Shown: piece after piece, positions 14,299-21,226 of the stretch
Numbering within the stretch: position 1 is the stretch's first letter
Layout of the letters: each line of letters begins with the position of its first letter
Assembly (NCBI GenBank): GCA_035279785.1
Contig: DATEHC010000095.1
Location: 1 to 21,226, forward strand
Direction of reading: 5' to 3'
Length of the DNA: 21,226 nucleotides
Source: 40CM-4-65-16 sp035279785
Lineage (GTDB): Bacteria > Chloroflexota > Dormibacteria > Dormibacterales > Dormibacteraceae
Notes under the pieces: model-generated
Told to the model about the DNA's origin: nothing
What the model saw: the letters and a program-made list of their open reading frames with translations, nothing else
Database searches by the model: none
Translations under genes and position numbers: made by a program

Positions 14299-15179
14299 TC
14301 GTTCGCGACGCGCAGCTGACGCGTGCCGCGCGGGACTCCCGTCGTAATCGCAAACCCGCGCCACGAGGTCACGCGCTCGGGCTTCAGGTCGACGACCGCC
14401 GGGACCTCGGCGCGGCTCAGCCCATAGCGCTCGGCGATCGCCTCGCCATCTCCCGACGGCACGAACGCGCCGCGCACGCAAGCCCCGACCATCTGCGAAG
14501 GGCGGAAGCGGTGGTGCGATTCGACGACCAGCGCTCCGGGCGAGCCGAGACGCGGACGGCCGCTGGTGGGCGCAAGGCTGACCACGCCGCGCTCCACGTC
14601 CCAGAACGCGGGGCGAAGGACGGGCATGCCCCCCTCGATCCAGCACGCATACCCGCGCGAGACGCCCGCGAGCCGCCTGCTGACCTCGGCCGGGACGGCC
14701 GGCACCCTAGCCGCCTGCGCCGGCGGGAAAGGGATCCCTTCGACCAGATCCGCATCGCTCAGCTTCAGGCGCAGCACGACGCGGTTGTAGGGCATCCACT
14801 CGCGTGGCAGGCGCATGAGGTCGAGGACGTAGCCGGCGAAAAACGGCGCGTTCCGCATCGCGTACCCCGCCATGCCGAGGAAGTAGCCCGGGCCCTCGAG
14901 CACCGCCCTCACGTCGTTGGACAGCGAGAGCGGGTCGAACACCTCCAGCGCGCCGCGCATCAGGACCGCCCGTGAACCGCCGTCCACGAGAAATGCAGCT
15001 CGCGGATCTCGCTTTGCGAGCACAGTCTTGGCCGCGTAGCGCGAGGTCGTCATCCAGACCGCGCCGCTGGCGAAGCTGAACACGGCCGGGTTCACGAGCG
15101 GGGTCCGGCCGGCGCGAAGCGCGAGCATGCCGATCGAAGACCTGCCGAGGATCTCCGAGGCCTCCCTGGTCAGCTTCAT
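14295..15179 (-). CDS. Pyridoxamine 5'-phosphate oxidase-like split-barrel protein
   Basis: 294 residues. The N-terminal half looks like an FMN-binding split barrel (MKLTREASEILGRSSIGMLA, then NPAVFSFASGAVWMTTSRYA and DPRAAFLVDGGSRAVLMRGA). The C-terminal half has a second, diverged barrel (GYACWIEGGMPVLRP, VVSLAPTSGRPRLG). The KTVLAKRDPRAAFLV stretch is where family members contact FMN phosphate. Function is unknown: flavin-dependent reduction, or a flavin/heme-binding role. It overlaps fdhD by 4 bases and starts 12 bases after the SRPBCC gene, so the three probably share a transcript. The family call is moderately sure, the function is not. Confidence 0.7.
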   Translation of the reverse strand: MKLTREASEILGRSSIGMLALRAGRTPLVNPAVFSFASGAVWMTTSRYAAKTVLAKRDPRAAFLVDGGSRAVLMRGALEVFDPLSLSNDVRAVLEGPGYFLGMAGYAMRNAPFFAGYVLDLMRLPREWMPYNRVVLRLKLSDADLVEGIPFPPAQAARVPAVPAEVSRRLAGVSRGYACWIEGGMPVLRPAFWDVERGVVSLAPTSGRPRLGSPGALVVESHHRFRPSQMVGACVRGAFVPSGDGEAIAERYGLSRAEVPAVVDLKPERVTSWRGFAITTGVPRGTRQLRVANE

Positions 15180-15191
15180 CTCTCAGAAACT

Positions 15192-15635
15192 CTAGGCTTC
15201 GAGCACGTCCCGAATGCGTTCCAGCGCGCGCTCGAGGCGCGCCCGCACCAGCCCGTCCATGCGGTGGGCGACCGCGGCGCCGATCACCGAGGCGGGCGGC
15301 TGATAGGCGATGCTCAGCTCGATCCGGACGCCGCCGGCGACCTCGCGGAACTTGAAGCCGCCGTCCTGCTTGATCAGCCCGGACTCGGAGATCCAGCCGA
15401 TCTCCCGCGGCCGCTGCCAGCGGTCGATCCGGAGCACGTTCTTGAGCGGGACGCCAAACGCGGTCATCTCCACCGTGTAGCGGGCGCCGACCCCGGTTGT
15501 CTTGCTCCCGGCCGGCTCCCACTTGCTCACGCCTTCCAGGACCTCGGCCACGTGGCGGTAGTCGGCGAAGTAGTCGAAGGCGCGCTCGGGGGTCGCCTTG
15601 ACCGTAACCGCAGCCGAAAACTCCAGGCGTGCCAT
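15192..15635 (-). CDS. SRPBCC/START-like ligand-binding protein
   Basis: 147 residues with the SRPBCC (polyketide-cyclase/START) pattern: MARLEFSAAVTVKATPERAFDYFADYRHVAEVLEGV, then GARYTVEMTAFGVPLKNVLRI, WISESGLIKQDGGFKF and a long C-terminal helix (GLVRARLERALERIRDVLEA). These proteins bind hydrophobic ligands in a deep cavity; the ligand cannot be told. ATG 15635 is chosen over an upstream extension because homology starts there and GGA lies at a usable spacing. Its ATG shares two bases with a candidate ATG of the divergent gene at 15634. Confidence 0.82.
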   Translation of the reverse strand: MARLEFSAAVTVKATPERAFDYFADYRHVAEVLEGVSKWEPAGSKTTGVGARYTVEMTAFGVPLKNVLRIDRWQRPREIGWISESGLIKQDGGFKFREVAGGVRIELSIAYQPPASVIGAAVAHRMDGLVRARLERALERIRDVLEA

Positions 15636-16389
15636 GACTGTCCAAGACGAAGATATGTCAGTGGTCACCTGGACAGGCGACACCATCACGACCTCGGATT
15701 CGGTGAGGGTCGCGCGGCCGCTCAGCGGGGCGGAGCTGCGCGACGCCTATCTCGAGGCGATCCAGGATCTGACCCTCGGCCTGGTCCGGTGGCGTGACAA
15801 CGCGCTGCGCCTTGGGCCCCTCGAGCTCATCCGTTTCGGCGCGGAGAGCGTCGATCGTCACTCGGTCGAGTGGCGGATCGAGGGCGGGCTGCTCGCGAGG
15901 GCGGGCGGCCGCTGGCGCATCCAGTCCGAGGGCGGCGTGGTCAGCGCGACCGCCTCGGGACATCGCCCCGCGATCCCGCGCCCGTTCTACGACGTGAGCC
16001 ACCTGCAGGTGCATCTGCTCGCGACCCACCTGTTTCTGCTGCGGCTGCGCCGTAACGAACCGCCTCCGGGAATCGAGGCGGCGCGCGAAGACAGGCTGAG
16101 GGCCGCCGCGGTCGACGTCGCGTTCTGCCTGACGCTGGCGCGCCTTACCGGCAGGCGCCGCCTGCGCCGCACTCTCGTCATCACGGCCGCCTACCACGTC
16201 GCGTGCTGGAGCCTCTTCGGCCGGACGCTCGGCGGCATGGTTCTGCGCGAGCGTGTGGTGAGCGTCGACGGCTCGCGTCCCACGCCGGCACAATCGATGC
16301 TGAGGTTTGCGCTTTTGCCGCTCTCGTGGATCGCGCGCCGTTCATTGCACGACGACGTAGCGGGGACGACGGTCATCACGGACCGATAA
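15634..16389 (+). CDS. RDD-like domain protein of unknown function
   Basis: 251 residues. The last 70 residues resemble an RDD-type membrane domain: LVITAAYHVACWSLFGRTLGG, then VVSVDGSRPTPAQSMLRFALLPLSWIARRSLHDDVAGTTVI; the HDxxAGTxV ending is characteristic. The first about 120 residues (SGAELRDAYLEAIQDLTLG, then a beta-rich WRIEGGLLARAGGRWRIQSEGG) are unrecognised. Hydrophobic segments are short, so membrane insertion is less certain than for canonical RDD proteins. ATG 15655 is an equally plausible start; GTG 15598 is less so. The gene is divergent from the SRPBCC gene with no intergenic room, so each promoter would lie within the other gene. It ends at a bidirectional hairpin. Confidence 0.72.
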   Translation: MTVQDEDMSVVTWTGDTITTSDSVRVARPLSGAELRDAYLEAIQDLTLGLVRWRDNALRLGPLELIRFGAESVDRHSVEWRIEGGLLARAGGRWRIQSEGGVVSATASGHRPAIPRPFYDVSHLQVHLLATHLFLLRLRRNEPPPGIEAAREDRLRAAAVDVAFCLTLARLTGRRRLRRTLVITAAYHVACWSLFGRTLGGMVLRERVVSVDGSRPTPAQSMLRFALLPLSWIARRSLHDDVAGTTVITDR

Positions 16390-16394
16390 AAGAG

Positions 16395-16419
16395 AAGGGG
16401 CGGCAAGCGCCGCCCCTTT
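16395..16419. terminator. Bidirectional terminator hairpin
   Basis: A perfect 10-bp stem (AAGGGGCGGC at 16395-16404 pairing with 16409-16418) has an AAGC loop between two convergent genes. T-tracts are short: TTT on the plus side, and CTTCTCTTTT when read on the minus side, so it probably serves both genes. Confidence 0.8.
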
Positions 16420-16441
16420 GAGCGTCAGACGTTAGGACTTG

Positions 16442-16843
16442 TTACGCGTGAGCTCCGCTCGCAGCGCCGCCCTGCATCCAGAGCGCCGGCTTGTTCGGGT
16501 AGAGCACGAGCACGAGCACCGCGACCAGGATCGCGATGATGAACGCGACGATGTCGAACGTTCCGATCGTCACCATCGTGAAGATGTTGTAGACGATCTC
16601 GAGGATCGCGTAGACGACGATCGCGCGAACCCAGCTGATGTTCCCGACCGGGTCAAACCCCGCGATCATCAGGCCGGCGCCAAACGCGATGCCCGCTACA
16701 GGAGCGCTGGCAGCTGCGGCGAGGCCCCCGTTGGCGGCGGGAAGAACGTTGACTCCGATGAAGCTCGCTGCCGAGCTGACCACGAGCAAGACCCCCATGA
16801 CCCACATGAGAATCTTCAGCGCCAGGGGATTCCACTTTGCCAC
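16442..16843 (-). CDS. Four-TM hypothetical membrane protein
   Basis: 133 residues, almost entirely hydrophobic, with four predicted TM segments: ILMWVMGVLLVVSSAASFIG (about 11-30), a glycine/alanine-rich second segment (about 45-63), VRAIVVYAILEIVYNIFTMV (about 72-91) and IVAFIIAILVAVLVLVLY (about 98-115). The short charged N-terminus (MAKWNPLALK) and Ala/Gly-rich tail should be cytoplasmic. No family is recognised and no catalytic residues stand out. The start is firm: the GTG at 16843 follows GGAGGAAGG. It is a single-gene unit with its own promoter (16917-16945) and terminator. Confidence 0.8.
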   Translation of the reverse strand: MAKWNPLALKILMWVMGVLLVVSSAASFIGVNVLPAANGGLAAAASAPVAGIAFGAGLMIAGFDPVGNISWVRAIVVYAILEIVYNIFTMVTIGTFDIVAFIIAILVAVLVLVLYPNKPALWMQGGAASGAHA

Positions 16844-16916
16844 TGCTTGCCTTCCTCCATTTTTCGACCGCGGGTGGGATTGAATTGCGTCGGGCGGCGG
16901 CCGTTTTCAGGTGCAA

Positions 16917-16945
16917 CTTATAGGCTCATTGCACGCAATTAGCAA
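16917..16945 (-). promoter_or_regulatory. Candidate sigma-70-type promoter of the four-TM protein gene
   Basis: On the minus strand TTGCTA (16945-16940) is separated by exactly 17 bases from TATAAG (16922-16917). The spacer holds the inverted repeat ATTGC-GTG-CAAT. Transcription would begin about 70 bases upstream of the GTG at 16843. Confidence 0.6.
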
Positions 16946-16952
16946 CCTCTTA

Positions 16953-18146
16953 TCACGCAAAAACTTGCGTCCCCCGCAGCCACACCACCCTCGGCTTGAG
17001 CCCGTACGCCCACGCGAAGGCCCCTTCGTGCTCGGCTTCCCAGAGCACTAGGTCGGCCAGCTTGCGCGGCGCGACCACGCCCCGGTCGGAGCGCGAAAGC
17101 GAGTACGCGCCCCCGAGCGTCGCCGCGATGAGCGCGCGTTCGACCGACATCTTGAACACGGCAACGGCCAGCGCGACGACGACGCTCATGCTCACGAGCC
17201 CGCTCGTGCCGGGGTTGTGGTCGGTACCCAGCGCGATGACCGCGCCGGCATCGATGAGGGATTTGACCGGCGGCATGGCGCCGATTGACAGCGCGGTCCC
17301 GGGCGCCAGCGTGGCCACGACTCCCGCCCGAGCCAGCGCGACCGCGTCGCCGTGATTGGCGCGGAGCAGGTGGTCGGCGGACACCGCATGAATCTCGGCC
17401 GCGAGGCGAGCGCCGCCCGTGCGCGCGAGCTCGTCGGCGTGCAGCCTCGGGGCGAGCTTTGCCCTGGCCGCCGCCTTGAGGATGCTCCGTGACTGCGGAA
17501 CGCTGAAGTAACCGCGGTCGCAGAACACGTCGCAGAATCGCGCGCCCGCCTTGTAGGCGTCGTCGCACCACTCCGCGACCTGCTTCGCGTACGTACCGAA
17601 GCGCGCCCACCGATCGGGCGGAAGCGCGTGCGCGGCGAGAAACGTGACCTCGATCCGCGGCAGGTCTTTGCGCTGCGCCAGGCGCGCCAGCAGTCGCACG
17701 TTCTCGACCTCGCCTTCGCGCCGAAGCAGATATCCCGTTTTCGCCTCCACGGTCGTCGTGCCGCCCTCGAGCCAGGACCAGAGCCGGCGCGCGGTCGCAT
17801 CCTCGAGGTGGGCGACGGACTCGGCGCGCGTCGCGGTGACGGTGGCGCGAATTCCTCCGCCCGCCTTCGCGATCTGCTCGTACGACGCGCCCGCGGACCG
17901 CATCGCCACCTCGGCCATGCGATCGCCGGCATAGACGGGGTGGGTGTGCGCGTCGATCAGCCCGGCGGTCAGGAGCCCGCCCGCGCAGTCGTCCTCGTCG
18001 ACGACCGACTCCATGAGCTCGCGCGGTTCATCGCCGTGCCGGCCGACCCACGCGATCTCCTCGCCGTCGCAGATGACCGCAGCGTCCTCTATGACGCCGG
18101 CGGCCGTGCCCGTGAACAGCCGGCCGATGTTCCGCAAACGTCTCAT
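16953..18146 (-). CDS. hutI: Imidazolonepropionase
   Basis: Hydrolyses imidazolonepropionate to N-formimino-L-glutamate, the third step of histidine degradation. 397 residues, amidohydrolase fold, normal length. Motifs: GLIDAHTHPVYAGDR (metal His67/His69, substrate Arg), AGGGIRATVTATR, EAKTGYLL, FLAAHALPP (metal His), HADEL, SADHLLRANHGD, and ALGTDHNPGTS (metal Asp). ATG 18146 overlaps the hutF stop by 4 bases (ATGA). Two tandem stops (TGATAA) end it. It is the last hut gene in the operon; no terminator is visible directly after it. Confidence 0.96.
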   Translation of the reverse strand: MRRLRNIGRLFTGTAAGVIEDAAVICDGEEIAWVGRHGDEPRELMESVVDEDDCAGGLLTAGLIDAHTHPVYAGDRMAEVAMRSAGASYEQIAKAGGGIRATVTATRAESVAHLEDATARRLWSWLEGGTTTVEAKTGYLLRREGEVENVRLLARLAQRKDLPRIEVTFLAAHALPPDRWARFGTYAKQVAEWCDDAYKAGARFCDVFCDRGYFSVPQSRSILKAAARAKLAPRLHADELARTGGARLAAEIHAVSADHLLRANHGDAVALARAGVVATLAPGTALSIGAMPPVKSLIDAGAVIALGTDHNPGTSGLVSMSVVVALAVAVFKMSVERALIAATLGGAYSLSRSDRGVVAPRKLADLVLWEAEHEGAFAWAYGLKPRVVWLRGTQVFA

Positions 18147-19372
18147 TTCGACACCACGGTCTCGCCGCCGACCACGACGTTCGTCACGTCACGGCCACTG
18201 AATGCGTAGACGAGCTGGGCGAGGCTGATGTCGCGGCGCGCCGCATCGTCCCGCTGCAGCGTCACGAAGTCCGCGAGCATGCCGGTGCGCAGCTCACCGG
18301 CGTCCCATCCGAGGGCGCGCATGCCGTTCACGGTGGCGGCGCTGAAAAGCTCGACCGGCTCGTGCAGCACGCGCCTTCCCGTCGCGCGCCGCTGATCGAG
18401 CTCGAGTCCGCGCGCCTCCTCGAGCGAATCGATGACCGCGTTGGCGTCGCTTCCCACTGCCAGGGCGCAGCCCGCATCGGCGAGAGCGATGAGCGGACCC
18501 ACGCGGTCCCCCAGGTCGCGCTCCGTGCTCGGGCAGGCGCACACCGTGACCTGGTTGTCGCCGAGCAATTTGACGTCCCGTTCGTTGACGTGGATGGCGT
18601 GCACCACGGTCAGGTCGGCCCCGAGGATGCCTTCCCGCTCCAAAAGCTCGGTGGGAGTGCAGCCCTCGACGCGAAGGCACTGCTCGACCTCGGCCGGCTG
18701 CTCGGCAAGGTGAACGTGGAGGGGAGCCTGGCGCTCCCGCGCCCACGTCGCCACGATCCGCATCGACTCCGGGTCGACCGCGCGCACGCTGTGGACCGCT
18801 GCGCCGATGCGAACGCCGTCGGCCTCGCGCAGCTCGCTCACACGCCTCGCCCACGCGTCGGCGTCGCCATCGGAGAACGATTGCTGCGCGGCGTCGAGAG
18901 GCCGGCCGTCGAGCCCTCCGCGCAAGTAGCAGGCGTCGATCAGGGTGATCCGGATTCCCTCCTCGCGCGCGGCGTCGATGAGCGCGATGCCGAGGTCGTT
19001 GCCACGGGAATGCAGATAGTGAAACTCGCCGACCGCGGTGATCCCCGCTTGGAGCATCTCGCGGAAAACGCGACGTGCGTGGTTGAAGTAGTCGGCCGGA
19101 TCCCAATCCGTGTAGGCGTACATGCGGTCACGCCACGCCCAGAAGTCGCCGCCGCTCGATTCGACCTCTCCGCGCAGCAAGCGCTGAAAAGCATGGCTGT
19201 GGGCGTTGGCCAACCCCGGAACGGTCCATCCGGTCAGCTTGATCGCGTCATGGGGCGCCTCCGCGCCCTCGCTGACGGATTTGATGCGGCCGCCCTCCAC
19301 GTCGATGAGCACGTTCTGCGCCGGATGGCGGAGCCACGCTTGCTCGGCGTGCCAGCGACCGGTCCCGTTCAA
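18143..19372 (-). CDS. hutF: Formimidoylglutamate deiminase
   Basis: Converts N-formiminoglutamate to N-formylglutamate and ammonia, which marks the five-step histidine pathway (HutF then HutG) instead of direct HutG formiminase. 409 residues, amidohydrolase/AtzF-like fold. Motifs: GLANAHSHAFQRLLRGE (metal His58/His60; HAFQR is typical of HutF), GEFHYLHSR, HVHLAEQPAEVEQCL, VVHAIHVNERDVKLL, CPSTERDLGDR and VGSDANAVIDSLEEAR (metal Asp). The start is TTG 19372, immediately after a palindromic repeat that fills the spacer behind hutU; there is no strong ribosome-binding site. hutI overlaps its end. No hutG is present in the window. Confidence 0.95.
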   Translation of the reverse strand: MNGTGRWHAEQAWLRHPAQNVLIDVEGGRIKSVSEGAEAPHDAIKLTGWTVPGLANAHSHAFQRLLRGEVESSGGDFWAWRDRMYAYTDWDPADYFNHARRVFREMLQAGITAVGEFHYLHSRGNDLGIALIDAAREEGIRITLIDACYLRGGLDGRPLDAAQQSFSDGDADAWARRVSELREADGVRIGAAVHSVRAVDPESMRIVATWARERQAPLHVHLAEQPAEVEQCLRVEGCTPTELLEREGILGADLTVVHAIHVNERDVKLLGDNQVTVCACPSTERDLGDRVGPLIALADAGCALAVGSDANAVIDSLEEARGLELDQRRATGRRVLHEPVELFSAATVNGMRALGWDAGELRTGMLADFVTLQRDDAARRDISLAQLVYAFSGRDVTNVVVGGETVVSK

Positions 19373-19438
19373 GGCGCAATCCCCGGATAGTCCGGACTAT
19401 CCGGGCCTATTGCGCCCCACAAGCACGGATAGTGGCGA

Positions 19439-19446
<8 letters not shown>
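19373..19446. repeat. Palindromic element filling the hutU-hutF spacer
   Basis: The element holds a perfect 24-bp palindrome (19382-19405, core GGATAGTCCGGACTATCC) bracketed by GGCGCAAT (19373-19380) and ATTGCGCC (19409-19416), then a second hairpin CGGATAGT-GGCG-ACTATCCG (19426-19445). The hutU stop codon (19439-19441) lies inside the second hairpin, and hutF starts at the base next to the first arm. In RNA it would fold into strong stem-loops within the operon and could uncouple or modulate hutF translation. Confidence 0.85.
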
Positions 19447-21090
<1,644 letters not shown>

Positions 21091-21094
<4 letters not shown>

Positions 21095-21226
21095 TGCAGG
21101 CGGCCGGCCACGGATTCGGCGGCCGTGACCACGGCGCCGCTGCGGATCATCTCCTCGGCGGCCGCCAGCTCGGGCGCGAGGACGCGGTCCGGCCCGACGC
21201 CCGGGACCTGCTTGCGCAGGGCCTCG
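21091..21226 (-). CDS. hutH: Histidine ammonia-lyase, C-terminal end (partial)
   Basis: The last 44 codons of a gene running off the window. The translation EALRKQVPGVGPDRVLAPEL, then AAAEEMIRSGAVVTAAESV, matches the usual HutH C-terminus (LR..VP.L..DR.L.PD..A...LV..G). HutH deaminates histidine to urocanate with an MIO prosthetic group; its catalytic Ala-Ser-Gly is outside the window. Its TGA overlaps the hutU GTG, giving the order hutH-hutU-hutF-hutI in one operon. Confidence 0.88.

Overview
The window is a compact, GC-rich (roughly two thirds GC by eye) bacterial chromosome segment. It has frequent GTG/TTG starts, many 4-base start/stop overlaps, and convergent genes whose stop codons overlap. 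Phylum-informative hints are a deazaflavin (F420)-type DUF385 protein, a PaaABCD-type epoxidase and a hut operon using the HutF route. Together they suggest a soil bacterium of the Actinomycetota/Chloroflexota/Dormibacterota type. This placement is an inference without any marker gene, and I saw no phage, IS element, CRISPR array or rRNA.

Layout. 1-500: a helical hypothetical protein with a strong terminator. 498-2020 (-): an ECF sigma factor followed by a one-TM putative anti-sigma partner. 2104-3689: an EamA exporter, convergent with a MOSC protein, then a palindrome pair and tRNA-Arg(UCU). 3721-5271 (+): an M32 carboxypeptidase, convergent with a minus-strand run (7973 to 5268) of DUF385 protein, truncated hemoglobin, secreted phosphoesterase and HMG-CoA lyase. 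7974-8366: a non-coding stretch with inverted and direct repeats and tRNA-His(GUG). 8367-10672 (+): phenylacetyl-CoA epoxidase genes in the order paaA, paaD (N-terminal part only), paaB, paaC, then a zinc-ribbon reading frame that matches the missing C-terminal part of PaaD but has no start codon. 15635 to 10673 (-): SRPBCC protein, split-barrel protein, FdhD, phospholipase C-like lipoprotein, CPBP protease, and a two-TM surface protein. 15634-16389 (+): an RDD-like protein ending at a bidirectional hairpin. 16442-16843 (-): a four-TM protein with a good promoter. 16953-21226 (-): hutH (end only), hutU, hutF, hutI.

How the genes fit together. HutH, HutU, HutI and HutF would convert histidine to formylglutamate; the last step (HutG) is outside the window. 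The paa cluster supplies epoxidase subunits A, B, C and a split D but no reductase (PaaE). HMG-CoA lyase fits leucine/acetoacetate metabolism. Overall the region looks like a catabolic, carbon- and nitrogen-scavenging lifestyle.

The least ordinary signals are the split PaaD with its start-less zinc ribbon, and a family of intergenic palindromes built on TAGTCCGGACTA-like cores. One of these palindromes fills the hutU-hutF spacer and provides the hutU stop codon.
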